64,000 nucleotides of DNA from Ravibacter sp964559125 (GTDB taxonomy: Bacteria; Bacteroidota; Bacteroidia; Cytophagales; Spirosomataceae), in the NCBI GenBank assembly GCA_964559125.1, contig CAZLGW010000030.1:1-64000 (forward strand), read 5' to 3'. This document shows positions 34,963 to 43,296 of the stretch, in pieces. The position numbers and the translations under genes are program-made. Position 1 is the stretch's first letter. Each line of letters begins with the position of its first letter. A model generated the notes under the pieces. It was not told the DNA's origin. It worked only from the letters and a program-made list of their open reading frames with translations, and did no database searches.

Positions 34963-36360
34963 GTGAAAAATATTATTCTGTTTGTATGGGGGGTGTCTCT
35001 GATGAGCCGGGAGGTACCGGCACTGACCGATTCAACCCGTGCAACAGTGGTCAGGAATGTATTCCTGGAAGGGAATTACCGTACCCGGCCGGGAATTATT
35101 TTTCGTGAGCTTGCCATTGGAAAGGGAGATACCATCCCGGTTTCAGGACTTACTGAATTACTTGAGATCGACAGGCGGAAGGTAGTCAACACCAATCTTT
35201 TCGTAACGGTCAGTTTTGAGCCTGTCTATACGGAAGACTCCGCACACGTGGACCTGCATCTGAAGATGAAGGAACGCTGGTACATTTTCGGTCTCCCGGT
35301 GTTCCAGTTGGCAGACCGGAATTTCAACGAATGGTGGTACGACAGGAATCGTGACTTCAGCCGTATTACCTACGGAGCCTATATCAGCCACAATAATGTG
35401 AGTGGCCGCAACGACCGGCTCCGTCTCCTCATCGAGCTCGGTTTTATCCCGAAGTATGAGCTTTCGTATTCAATGCCTTATATAGATAAGAAAATGAAGA
35501 TCGGCCTGAACGGCGGGGTATCTTATATAACCAATAAGGCGCTGGCATTCCGGACCTGGAACGACAAACTTGATTTCATGCCCAGTGAATCGATCACCAG
35601 GCGGCGTTTTTACTTTTATATATCGCCTTCCTACAGGAGTAAATTCTATGGTTTCCATACCATGGACGTCCGTTGGGTGAACACGACAATTGCAGATACG
35701 GTGCTCGCCAGGAGTCCGCATTACCTGTTTGACAACCAGACGAAACAAAGGTATTTCCAGCTCACTTATACCTACAATTTCAATAAGAGGGACATAGGGC
35801 AGTATCCTCTTCGCGGGTATAATATTGCGTTCCAGGCTAGTAAAAGGGGTGTTTTGCCGGGCGACGACGTGAACCAGGGGTATGTTTATGGTATCTACCG
35901 GCACTTTTTCCCGCTGGGCGGCAGATTTTTTTTTAATACAGGGGTGAGGCTGCGCGCGGCTTTCCCTGACCGGGTTCCTTATGTCAATATGGTAGGGCTC
36001 GGCTACAGGCTCGACCTGGTGCGCGGATACGAGCTTTATGTGGTAGACGGGCAGCATTACGGTATCGTGCAAAACGAATTTAAATACAGGCTTTTCGAAA
36101 CGCAAAAGGTCATTAAATGGCTCCCGAGGCAGTTCGGCACCATACCGCTTGCACTCTATATCAATACTTTTGCCGACGCCGGCTACATACGGAATAAGGT
36201 CCCGGAATGGAGCAACAGCAGACTGGGGAACAAGCTTTTGTCGGGTGCGGGAGTCGGTCTTGATTTCGTTACATTTTATAACCTTGTGTACCGGCTCAAC
36301 TATTCGTTTAACGCCGAGGGTGAGCGCAGGCTTTTTTTCTCTGTCGCACGTGAATTCTGA
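34963..36360 (+). CDS. BamA/TamA-like outer-membrane barrel protein with one POTRA-like domain
   Basis: An Omp85-related protein of 465 residues. After a weak export signal (MKNIILFVWGVSLMS, GTG start at 34963) comes one POTRA-like domain (about 25-110, VVRNVFLEGNYRTRPGIIFREL, VVNTNLFVTVSFEPV). The rest is beta-strand-rich with aromatic alternation and a barrel-closing C-terminus ending in phenylalanine (RRLFFSVAREF). Short single-POTRA members are common in Bacteroidota and their client is unknown. It follows fabH by 18 bases and is probably in the same operon. Confidence 0.78.
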   Translation: MKNIILFVWGVSLMSREVPALTDSTRATVVRNVFLEGNYRTRPGIIFRELAIGKGDTIPVSGLTELLEIDRRKVVNTNLFVTVSFEPVYTEDSAHVDLHLKMKERWYIFGLPVFQLADRNFNEWWYDRNRDFSRITYGAYISHNNVSGRNDRLRLLIELGFIPKYELSYSMPYIDKKMKIGLNGGVSYITNKALAFRTWNDKLDFMPSESITRRRFYFYISPSYRSKFYGFHTMDVRWVNTTIADTVLARSPHYLFDNQTKQRYFQLTYTYNFNKRDIGQYPLRGYNIAFQASKRGVLPGDDVNQGYVYGIYRHFFPLGGRFFFNTGVRLRAAFPDRVPYVNMVGLGYRLDLVRGYELYVVDGQHYGIVQNEFKYRLFETQKVIKWLPRQFGTIPLALYINTFADAGYIRNKVPEWSNSRLGNKLLSGAGVGLDFVTFYNLVYRLNYSFNAEGERRLFFSVAREF

Positions 36361-36477
36361 CACTTCCCGTTGTACATGAGCTATTTCTTTCGGAATTTTG
36401 TGGAAAGGGAAACCCGGATCCGTAAAAGGGGAGAGGATCAGGGAAAGAATACCCGGGAAGATTTGTATATAAAAGCG

Positions 36478-37098
36478 ATGTCTGGAAAAAATACTATCAT
36501 CACCTCATCGGGCCTTTTGTGGCTGCTTATTTTTTGCGCCATAGCCTGTACCGAACGGGCCGGCTCCGGAAACGAGGAAGTGAACGATGTGACGGAGCTC
36601 TCCCAAAACCTGCGGGAGAGCGAGGAATATAAGCTGTGGGAACTGATATTGGGCGACTACCAGGACGGGTTGTTCAGAGGAGTGTCTTTCAACGATTCCC
36701 GGGAAAAGGTGCAGATAACAGAAACATTCGAAGTATTCGAAGAGCTGCCTTTGCAGATAGGGTATACCCATGACACCAAAGAGCTGGAAACCATAGATGT
36801 ATACTATCATTTTTCGGATAAGCAGCTCGTCGGAAAGATAGTAGTGGATGTTTTCCTTAATGGAAAATCCTCGGCCGACCAGCTTTGGGAAATATCGGGA
36901 TGGTATTTTACTTCCCGTTTCGGGCCGACGGCTGAATCGTCTGATGTAAAGAAGGTATGGCAGTCGGCGGAGGCGAGTGTTACTGTGGAAAATGTTTCAG
37001 GCGGGATAGATCACGGGCTGAAAATTACGTTTGACCCCGTAGAGAGGAATATCGTGGCAGGAAAAAGCAAGGGTCTGGAAAAAGAAAAAGATTACTAA
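36478..37098 (+). CDS. Lipoprotein of unknown function
   Basis: Not recognised. The start at 36478 gives MSGKNTIITSSGLLWLL and a lipobox IAIAC with Cys25 (CAIACTERAG), so the product of about 206 residues should be lipid-anchored. A longer frame opens at 36370, but its extra 36 residues are very basic and do not fit a signal peptide. The mature part is acidic and mixed alpha/beta (YKLWELILGDYQDGLF, ETIDVYYHFSDKQLVGKIV, WYFTSRFGPTAES). It sits between the BamA-like gene and the RmlD-like gene on the same strand. Confidence 0.7.
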   Translation: MSGKNTIITSSGLLWLLIFCAIACTERAGSGNEEVNDVTELSQNLRESEEYKLWELILGDYQDGLFRGVSFNDSREKVQITETFEVFEELPLQIGYTHDTKELETIDVYYHFSDKQLVGKIVVDVFLNGKSSADQLWEISGWYFTSRFGPTAESSDVKKVWQSAEASVTVENVSGGIDHGLKITFDPVERNIVAGKSKGLEKEKDY

Positions 37099-37116
37099 AA
37101 AATTCAATTATCAATA

Positions 37117-38034
37117 TTGACAACGAACCAGGGTAAAAAAACGGTTTTAGTGACGGGCGCCAATGGCCTGCTTGGACAGAAGCTGATCGACGTGCTGCGG
37201 CAGGATGCTTCGGTACATACAGTAGCTACCGCCCGGGGAGCCAACAGGCTTCCGGGGAAGGAAGGGTATTCCTACTTGCAGATGGATATTACGGACGAGG
37301 AGCAGATCAGGGAAGTGTTCGGAAAGGCCCGCCCGGATATAGTCATTCATACCGCCGCTATGACTAACGTCGACCAGTGCGAGGCAGAAAAAGAGGATTG
37401 CTGGAAGCAGAATGTCACCGCAGTCGAATTGCTGGCGAAAGCTTGTGCGGAGCATGATTCATTTTTATTGCATCTTTCAACCGATTTTATATTTGACGGG
37501 CTGGCGGGGCCTTACGGGGAAGACGCTGTGCCTAACCCCGTGAGTTTTTATGGCTGGAGCAAATATGCGGCAGAAAAGGCCGTAATGAGCGCACCTATCC
37601 GCTGGGCAATAGCCCGGACCGTACTGGTATACGGTATTGCGCACGATATGAGCAGAAGCAATATCGTACTCTGGGTAAAGAAATCGCTCGAAGAAGGTAA
37701 AACCATTAACGTCGTGAATGACCAGTGGCGTACGCCCACCCTGGCGGAAGATCTTGCACAGGGCTGCCTGCTTATTGCCCGTAAAGAAACCCATGGGGTC
37801 TATAATATTTCGGGCAGGGACCTGCTCACTCCTTACGATATGGCGATGATGACGGCAGATTACTTTAAGCTCGACAAAGGACTGATCAGGGAAGCCGACT
37901 CGTCGACATTCAGGCAACCGGCCCGGAGACCTCCCCGGACCGGCTTTATTCTCGATAAATCTGTAAAGGATTTGGGATACTCACCGCATTCATTTTCGGA
38001 AGGGATCGGCATCCTGGCAGCTCAACTGAAGTAG
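37117..38034 (+). CDS. RmlD-like NAD(P)-dependent sugar-nucleotide reductase
   Basis: Extended short-chain dehydrogenase of 305 residues resembling dTDP-4-dehydrorhamnose reductase (RmlD). Dinucleotide motif G14-x-x-G17-x-x-G20 in VTGANGLLGQKL; catalytic Tyr145-x3-Lys149 in FYGWSKYAAEKAV; substrate block HTAAMTNVDQCE and STDFIFDG, both typical of RmlD. The start is TTG at 37117. Because no other rhamnose pathway genes (rmlA, B, C) lie nearby, the sugar substrate is not certain. The gene ends at the bidirectional terminator 38048-38084. Confidence 0.82.
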   Translation: MTTNQGKKTVLVTGANGLLGQKLIDVLRQDASVHTVATARGANRLPGKEGYSYLQMDITDEEQIREVFGKARPDIVIHTAAMTNVDQCEAEKEDCWKQNVTAVELLAKACAEHDSFLLHLSTDFIFDGLAGPYGEDAVPNPVSFYGWSKYAAEKAVMSAPIRWAIARTVLVYGIAHDMSRSNIVLWVKKSLEEGKTINVVNDQWRTPTLAEDLAQGCLLIARKETHGVYNISGRDLLTPYDMAMMTADYFKLDKGLIREADSSTFRQPARRPPRTGFILDKSVKDLGYSPHSFSEGIGILAAQLK

Positions 38035-38047
38035 GTTACGGAAATTT

Positions 38048-38084
38048 AAACAGGCGGCTGCCGATCCAGCGGCAGCCCCTGTTT
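38048..38084. terminator. Bidirectional terminator between the rmlD-like and LytTR genes
   Basis: AAACAGG-C-GGCTGCCG / CGGCAGCC-CCTGTTT is a 15-base-pair stem with one bulged base and loop ATCCAG. Ts follow on both strands. It separates converging genes. Confidence 0.85.
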
Positions 38085-38129
38085 GTTTTACTTAACCCAC
38101 TAAAAGTATATAGTATCTGATGTGGATAT

Positions 38130-38498
38130 TTAAAGTACGGCGGAAAGTATCTGGTTGATTTCCCTGGATTTTCTTCGCGAAACAAGAACTTCTTTTCCTC
38201 CTGCCATCGTAATAGTTCTGTCCTGCCCCACATAATCCACGATATGGTTGGTGTTGATCAGGTATGATTTATGTATTCGTACGAAGTCGTTGTTTTCGTT
38301 CAGTGACATATGGAGATGTTTAATAGTTCTGGCAACGAGATATTTTTTGCCGGAATAGGTGTATATATAAGTGTAGTTGCCTTCGCCCTCCAGACAGGCA
38401 ATGTCCGGCGGGGCTAAAAAAATGGTGTTCTTGACACTATGTATCGGGATTGTATGCCCTACATCAGTGCTTTGCGGATTGCTATCTGAAATTTTCAT
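38130..38498 (-). CDS. Orphan LytTR DNA-binding regulator
   Basis: A stand-alone LytTR domain of 122 residues without a receiver domain. Family blocks are visible: IFLAPPDIACLEGEGNYTYIY, KYLVARTIKHLHMSL, FVRIHKSYLINTNHIVDYV and RTITMAGGKEVLVSRRKSREI. LytTR proteins bind direct repeats as dimers. No kinase is adjacent, so how activity is controlled is unclear. Four TTRAGTNN repeats lie immediately ahead of the start codon (38501-38545) and may be autoregulatory. It converges with the rmlD-like gene. Confidence 0.9.
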   Translation of the reverse strand: MKISDSNPQSTDVGHTIPIHSVKNTIFLAPPDIACLEGEGNYTYIYTYSGKKYLVARTIKHLHMSLNENNDFVRIHKSYLINTNHIVDYVGQDRTITMAGGKEVLVSRRKSREINQILSAVL

Positions 38499-38500
38499 AA

Positions 38501-38545
38501 TTAAGTACGGTTAAGTTTGGAATTGAGTACCTTATTGTTGAGTAT
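38501..38545 (-). promoter_or_regulatory. Repeated TTRAGTNN boxes upstream of the LytTR gene
   Basis: TTAAGTAC (38501), TTAAGTTT (38511), TTGAGTAC (38523) and TTGAGTAT (38538) begin three bases before the LytTR start codon. ACGGTTAAG inside the array differs by one base from the AgrA-type half-site ACAGTTAAG. Candidate autoregulatory operator. Confidence 0.4.
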
Positions 38546-38667
38546 GTTAGTCGTAAAGATAGGTTGTTAGGGAAACAAAAGCGAGCGGACAAAGACTGTG
38601 TTGTTTTTGTAATTTGCTTATAATCAGTATATTGTATTTTTAACTAACAGGTAAGTTGCGTAATAGT

Positions 38668-38695
38668 ACGTATGAAATCACGTATTTTTACGTAT
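38668..38695. promoter_or_regulatory. Three helically spaced ACGTAT repeats
   Basis: ACGTAT occurs at 38668, 38680 and 38690, about one DNA turn apart, between the diverging LytTR and pheS genes. A candidate protein-binding array. The remainder of the spacer 38499-38834 is AT-rich with no gene seen. Confidence 0.35.
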
Positions 38696-38769
38696 GTGGG
38701 TGCGGGATGTTTTTTCTGCTGCGGGAAACAAAACGCAGGGGAAAAGAAGGGGTGCGTTTAAACATTGAA

Positions 38770-38777
38770 TATATTTG
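38770..38777 (+). promoter_or_regulatory. Possible -7 box of pheS
   Basis: TATATTTG matches TAnnTTTG exactly, 58 bases before the pheS ATG. No convincing -33 box is visible at the right distance. Confidence 0.35.
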
Positions 38778-38834
38778 CCATCAGATTAAGAAATCGCCAT
38801 TTTCCCGGTCAACCGGGTAATTTAATAGTTAAAA

Positions 38835-39866
38835 ATGATAAGCGGAGTCAAAGAATTACTGCAGCAGATAAAGGATCAGGTTGTCAGCAACAGGGAGGAA
38901 TTAGAAGCGTTCAGGCTTGAATACCTGAGTAAAAAAGGGAAAGTTGCTGCGTTGTTTGAGGAGCTTAAAAATATTCAAAAGGAAGACCGCCGGGCATTCG
39001 GTGCTGAGTTGAATAATCTTAAAAACCTGGCCCAGAACAGGTTCGACGAATGGGCGGAAGCGCTTGGCAGACAGGCAGGCCAGTCGGCAAAAGCCGAACC
39101 GGACTTTACCCTGCCGGTTCCGCCTTTCAGCTATGGAAGCCTGCACCCGCTTACACTGACCAAAAAACGCATTGCCGAGATCTTCTCGAGAATGGGTTTC
39201 GACGTTGTCGACGGCCCGGAAGTTGAAACGGACTGGTTTAATTTCGGGGCGTTGAATTTTGCCGATAATCACCCGGCCCGGGAAATGCAGGATACATTTT
39301 TTATTGAAAAAGGACAGGGGAAAGACGATGTCCTGCTCAGGACACACACCTCCAACGTGCAGATCAGGCTTTTAAACAACAAAAAGCCCCCTGTAAGGAG
39401 CATTATGCCGGGACGTGTATTCAGGAATGAGGCGATTTCGGCCCGGGCGCACTGTATTTTTCACCAGGTAGAAGGGCTGTATGTCGACCGGAATGTGAGC
39501 TTCAAGGATCTCAAGGATACGCTTTATTATTTTGCCAAGGAGATGTTTGGCAAAGAGTCGAAGATAAGGCTCAGGCCGTCTTTTTTTCCTTTTACGGAAC
39601 CCAGCGCCGAAATTGACGTTACCTGTTTTATCTGCAAGGGGAAAGGTTGCAATATCTGCAAGCATTCGGGATGGGTGGAAATTGCCGGATCAGGCATGGT
39701 GGACCCCAATGTATTGCTTAACTGCGGAATAGATCCTGAAGTATTTACCGGGTTTGCCTTTGGTATGGGTATAGAACGGATCGCTATGCTCAGGTATGAT
39801 ATCAAAGATCTCAGGCTGTTTACGGAAAATGATGTCCGCTTTTTAAGACAGTTTTCAGGAGCCTGA
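38835..39866 (+). CDS. pheS: Phenylalanine-tRNA ligase alpha subunit
   Basis: Catalytic subunit of the (alpha-beta)2 enzyme that charges tRNA-Phe. The 343 residues have the normal N-terminal coiled coil (about 1-85, ELLQQIKDQVVSNREELEAFRLEYLSKK region), class II motif 1 (FSRMGFDVVDGPEVETDWFNF), motif 2 (GRVFRNEAISARAHCIFHQ) and motif 3 (FAFGMGIERIAMLRY). A four-Cys cluster in CFICKGKGCNICKH could bind zinc and is usual in this lineage. pheT is not adjacent, which is common in Bacteroidota. Confidence 0.97.
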   Translation: MISGVKELLQQIKDQVVSNREELEAFRLEYLSKKGKVAALFEELKNIQKEDRRAFGAELNNLKNLAQNRFDEWAEALGRQAGQSAKAEPDFTLPVPPFSYGSLHPLTLTKKRIAEIFSRMGFDVVDGPEVETDWFNFGALNFADNHPAREMQDTFFIEKGQGKDDVLLRTHTSNVQIRLLNNKKPPVRSIMPGRVFRNEAISARAHCIFHQVEGLYVDRNVSFKDLKDTLYYFAKEMFGKESKIRLRPSFFPFTEPSAEIDVTCFICKGKGCNICKHSGWVEIAGSGMVDPNVLLNCGIDPEVFTGFAFGMGIERIAMLRYDIKDLRLFTENDVRFLRQFSGA

Positions 39867-39880
39867 TCTGTAATAAACAC

Positions 39881-40975
39881 ATGCGTTGGATAAGTAAGTT
39901 TGCAGGCTCGCTACACCTTTTATTTTGTGTCTATACGCTGCTTGTCTACGCGCTGTGTTACTGGCCGGTGTCTTCTCATTGGATTTCGGGGTTCCTCACT
40001 ATGTCGCTGCCACTGGCAGTGTTAGCCCATACCCTGATTATTGTTGCCGGAGGCCTGCTGGGGGCAGGGCGTATTGCGGTGAGAAGCCTTGTGATAGTGC
40101 TCATCTCTTTTCCTTTCTGGGCCCGGACTTTCAGGTTGGCAGAAAAGAGGGAAGTGAGCGATAAAAGCCTCAGGATACTGACCTACAATATCCATCAGCT
40201 GGGAATCTGGATAAAGACACCGCCGGGAGAAAAATCGCTGATCTCCGGAGAGGGAATAGAGTGGCTAAAGGACCTGAACCCGGATATAATGTGTTTCCAG
40301 GAAGCTCACCAGTCAGAGGCTAAGGGCGGAGACCTCGTAGGAGCTATGAAGAAAATAGGGTATAGCCAGTTTGTGATGGCAGACGAGCCGGTGAAAAAAA
40401 AGAGGAGAGTGAAAAAAGGTCTGGCAATTTTCTCAAAATATAAGTTGAGCAACAGGGAAATGAAGGTTTTCGGGGGCCAGAACGGGATGCTGAAATGTGA
40501 TGTGATAGCCGGGACAGATACCCTGACAGTCATCAATGTACATCTGCAGTCGATGACGCTGAATCTGCGGGAGCTTGTGGAGCAGCGCGAGATGGACGGC
40601 CTCAAAAGTGAGTCCAGGAAGACTGTGTCACGTCTGAAGAGCGGATTCGAAAAGCGGGACGACCAGATCAGGCTGCTGGAAGAATGGATAAAACAGTCGC
40701 GCTACCCGGTGGTGGTATGCGGGGATTTCAATGAGACGCCATACAGCTACGCATACGGACGTATCTCTAAATTACTTGCCAATAGTTTTGAATCCGGAGG
40801 GAGAGGGTTTGGTTTTACCTTTCGGAACCTGCCTTATTTTATCCGGATCGACAATCAGTTTTATGACCCGGATAAAATAGAGCTGGAAAGGTTCGAAACT
40901 CAGAGAGATGTCTTTTTCTCTGATCACCGTCCTGTCATTTCAGATTATATACTAAAAAAGAACCCGGACGAATAG
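39881..40975 (+). CDS. Endonuclease/exonuclease/phosphatase family membrane protein
   Basis: A protein of 364 residues with three hydrophobic segments at the N-terminus (about 5-85) and an EEP-fold hydrolase domain (about 100-360). Catalytic features: ILTYNIHQLG with the conserved Asn, CFQEAHQSE (metal-binding Glu), INVHLQSM, VVCGDFNETPYS (Asp/Asn pair) and FFSDHRPVISDY (SDH motif). Members cleave phosphodiesters of nucleic acids, lipids or small molecules; the substrate here is unknown. The domain should face the periplasm or be membrane-associated. It lies 14 bases after pheS. Confidence 0.85.
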   Translation: MRWISKFAGSLHLLFCVYTLLVYALCYWPVSSHWISGFLTMSLPLAVLAHTLIIVAGGLLGAGRIAVRSLVIVLISFPFWARTFRLAEKREVSDKSLRILTYNIHQLGIWIKTPPGEKSLISGEGIEWLKDLNPDIMCFQEAHQSEAKGGDLVGAMKKIGYSQFVMADEPVKKKRRVKKGLAIFSKYKLSNREMKVFGGQNGMLKCDVIAGTDTLTVINVHLQSMTLNLRELVEQREMDGLKSESRKTVSRLKSGFEKRDDQIRLLEEWIKQSRYPVVVCGDFNETPYSYAYGRISKLLANSFESGGRGFGFTFRNLPYFIRIDNQFYDPDKIELERFETQRDVFFSDHRPVISDYILKKNPDE

Positions 40976-41010
40976 CGTTGCGTCTGTTACTGAGCCTTGG
41001 TTTCAGGGCG

Positions 41011-41877
41011 TTAAACCGAGCATATCTCAATGCTTTGTTTCAGAGAATCGAACCAGTCCCTTTTAGGAATAAATTCCTGTCCTACATACCCGTTATAACC
41101 AGTTTCGGCGATGGCGCGCATAATGGCGGGATAGAACAGTTCCTGGGTGTCGTCTATCTCATTCCTGCCCGGAACGCCGCCTGTGTGAAAATGTCCTATG
41201 TATTGGATGTTTTCCCTGATATTACGAATAATATCGCCCTCCATGATTTGCATATGGTAGATATCGTACAAGAGTTTGAAGCGTTCCGACCCGATTCTTT
41301 TGCATAATTCCACACCCCAGGCTGTATGGTCGCACTGGTAATCCTTATGGTCGACCTTGCTGTTGAGTAGTTCCATGATAAGCGTCACCTTATGCTTTTC
41401 AGCAAATGGCATAAGCCGCTTCAGCCCCTTTTCACAGTTGGCGAGTCCTTCCTCATCGCTTTTCCCGTTACGGTTGCCCGAGAAGCAGATGAGCGTATTG
41501 TAGCCGGCTTTGGATACCAGCGGTATCACTTCTTCGTAGGAACGGATCAATTCCTCGTGGTAAGCCGTATCGTTAAAACCCTTTTCTATTCCCTTTCCTG
41601 CTCCGTGGGGAAGCGCACAATACAGACCGTGTGCTTTCAGTACCGGCCATTCGTTCGGGCCCATCAGTTCCACAGACTGAATACCGATCTCTTTGACGGC
41701 TTTGCAGAACTCCTCGAGCGGGACTTTGCTGTAACACCACTTGCAAACGGAATGTTTGATCCGGCTTGCGGAAGGAAAATCGCATTGTGCGAAGGCTCCG
41801 GCAGAAAGGCTACCTGAAAAAACGGCGCCCATGGAGGCGCCGAATATTTTCTTAACAGCGTGACGTCTGTTTGACAT
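41011..41877 (-). CDS. Tat-type exported hydroxypyruvate isomerase-like sugar isomerase
   Basis: TIM-barrel protein of 288 residues close to hydroxypyruvate isomerase/sugar epimerases. The start at 41877 gives MSNRRHAVKKIFGASMG, a Tat-like signal with cleavage near GAFAQ; longer frames to 41934 overlap the upstream gene. Metal-ligand positions are seen in LIMELLNSKVDHKDYQCDHTAW (Glu), LLYDIYHMQIMEGDI (Asp, His), IGHFHTGGVPGRNE (His) and GYVGQEFIPKRD (Glu). It follows the DUF1080 gene by 20 bases. Together they look like part of an exported 3-keto-sugar processing set, which is an inference from neighbours. Confidence 0.83.
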   Translation of the reverse strand: MSNRRHAVKKIFGASMGAVFSGSLSAGAFAQCDFPSASRIKHSVCKWCYSKVPLEEFCKAVKEIGIQSVELMGPNEWPVLKAHGLYCALPHGAGKGIEKGFNDTAYHEELIRSYEEVIPLVSKAGYNTLICFSGNRNGKSDEEGLANCEKGLKRLMPFAEKHKVTLIMELLNSKVDHKDYQCDHTAWGVELCKRIGSERFKLLYDIYHMQIMEGDIIRNIRENIQYIGHFHTGGVPGRNEIDDTQELFYPAIMRAIAETGYNGYVGQEFIPKRDWFDSLKQSIEICSV

Positions 41878-41897
41878 AGGTTTAACCGGTTTTGAAA

Positions 41898-42590
41898 TTA
41901 CTTGAATTCCCTGATTCGTATGTTCCTGTACCATACTTTGTCGCTATGATCCTGCAATGCGATATGGCCCTTGTCATACTTACCGAATCCTTCCCAGCCC
42001 TTGAATTTGCTGTTTTCAACCAGTTTATCCCATTCAGGTCCTTTTGTGGGGAAATCCACTACTTTTATCCCATTCAGCCAGCTTTCACCACGACCGTTTT
42101 TAATGACGATCTTCGCCTTGTTCCATTCACCGGCGGGCTTCACGGCCTTCAGGTTGGTAGGAGGGAGCATGTCATAAAGAGAACCTGCTTTGTGATTGCC
42201 TTCTGCACCTTTAAAGGAATCCGGGTGTTTCTCGTCATCCAGCACCTGGATTTCGGGGCCCGTCTGGTAAGGCTGTTTGAATTTGGGATCCTCATGGACA
42301 TGGAACATAATACCGCTATTGCCGCCTTCGCTGATCTTCCACTCCAGCTCCAGCTCAAAATCGCTATATTGACCTTCTGTAACCAGGTTTCCTCCACCTT
42401 TTGTGGTCATTACCATAGCGCCGTCCTCTACTTTCCAGATATCGGAAATCCCCGTTCCGTTATAGGTACGCCAGCCGTCGAAGTTTTTGCCATTGAAAAG
42501 CTTGACCCATTTGCCGGGTTTCTGAGCCTCGACCTGCGTAACGCCCAGCAATAATGCACCGGCAATAGTAAACATGGCTATTTTTTTCAT
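41898..42590 (-). CDS. DUF1080 family protein (3-keto-disaccharide hydrolase type)
   Basis: Exported jelly-roll protein of 230 residues with a signal peptide (MKKIAMFTIAGALLLGVTQ ... EAQ). DUF1080 hallmarks: WVKLFNGKNFDGWRTYNG, DGAMVMTTKGGGNLVT, YSDFELELEWKISEGGNSGI, GPEIQVLDDEKHP, HKAGSLYDMLPP and a C-terminal GHIALQDHSDKVWYRNIRI. Characterised members hydrolyse 3-keto-glycosides; the link here is by family. It is the first gene of a two-gene unit with the sugar isomerase. An inverted repeat and a REP-like palindrome lie upstream. Confidence 0.9.
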   Translation of the reverse strand: MKKIAMFTIAGALLLGVTQVEAQKPGKWVKLFNGKNFDGWRTYNGTGISDIWKVEDGAMVMTTKGGGNLVTEGQYSDFELELEWKISEGGNSGIMFHVHEDPKFKQPYQTGPEIQVLDDEKHPDSFKGAEGNHKAGSLYDMLPPTNLKAVKPAGEWNKAKIVIKNGRGESWLNGIKVVDFPTKGPEWDKLVENSKFKGWEGFGKYDKGHIALQDHSDKVWYRNIRIREFK

Positions 42591-42633
42591 ACTAATAAAA
42601 TTAAAAAATGGTTGGTTCTCAATGGTTTAATTG

Positions 42634-42687
42634 ATAGCCACGAATGCACAAATATTTTAAATTCTGTATTCGTGCATTCGTGGCTAT
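42634..42687. repeat. Near-perfect inverted repeat 'atagccacgaatgcac'
   Basis: Two 21-base arms with a single mismatch (ATAGCCACGAATGCACAAATA at the left) surround a 12-base loop. It lies 44 bases upstream of the DUF1080 gene. Wording of the type 'agccacgaatgcac' suggests a dispersed miniature repeat; the start of the phrase (atagccacg) also occurs near 18830. Confidence 0.65.
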
Positions 42688-42708
42688 GATGAAAATTGCT
42701 AGGCTCTT

Positions 42709-42771
42709 CAGGACTGCAAGTTCCGAAGTATCATTATGTCGCCTTCGGCGACTATCTAAACCTCAGACCTG
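42709..42771. repeat. REP-like palindromic element
   Basis: CAGGACTG and CAGACCTG at the ends are inverted with one mismatch, and the centre is GTCGCC-TTC-GGCGAC (42738-42752), a perfect 6-base-pair stem. This short, GC-tipped palindrome resembles a REP element. No RAYT transposase gene is in the window. Confidence 0.45.
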
Positions 42772-42872
42772 TTTCAAAAATATCGCTGTAATATTAGCGC
42801 TTTCTTTAATTTTGAGCAGAAAAACTTTATAAATTTTGTGCCTTAACAGAGAAAAATAAAAATATATAAAGC

Positions 42873-43265
42873 ATGGCTTCCATCTTTTCCAGGATAATTG
42901 CCGGGGAAATCCCTGCCCATATTATTGCCGAGAACGATCTTTACATTGCTTTTCTCGATGCATTCCCTACTGCCAAAGGACATACTTTAGTGATCCCGAA
43001 GGCGGAGATCGATTATATCTTTGATCTGGATGACGATATGTATGCCGGACTTATGGCTTTTGCAAAACAAATCGCAGGGGCGATAGAAAAGGCGGTGCCC
43101 TGCAAGCGGATCGGGCTGGCAGTGGTTGGCCTCGAAGTCCCGCACGTTCACGTACACCTGATCCCGCTGAACAGTATGTCGGATATGGATTTCAGTAAAA
43201 AACTGAAGCTGTCCGGTGAAGAGCAGGCCGGAATTGCGGAAAGCATCCGTAAAAACCTTCCGTAA
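42873..43265 (+). CDS. HIT-family nucleotide hydrolase/transferase
   Basis: Histidine-triad protein of 130 residues, of the HinT/Fhit branch that hydrolyses nucleotide phosphoramidates or related bonds. The triad is H91-x-H93-x-H95 in VPHVHVHLIPLN; the N-terminal SIFSRIIAGEIPAHII and FLDAFPTAKGHTLVIPK blocks are typical. Cytoplasmic and monocistronic; it converges with the Wzi-like gene with a gap of 31 bases. Confidence 0.94.
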   Translation: MASIFSRIIAGEIPAHIIAENDLYIAFLDAFPTAKGHTLVIPKAEIDYIFDLDDDMYAGLMAFAKQIAGAIEKAVPCKRIGLAVVGLEVPHVHVHLIPLNSMSDMDFSKKLKLSGEEQAGIAESIRKNLP

Positions 43266-43296
43266 GAGCGGGCGATCGCAGAACCCGACCCGGGAA

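Noticed and set aside
36370..36477. Longer N-terminus for the lipoprotein at 36478
   Set aside because: The added residues are strongly basic and would bury the lipoprotein signal, which must be at the N-terminus.
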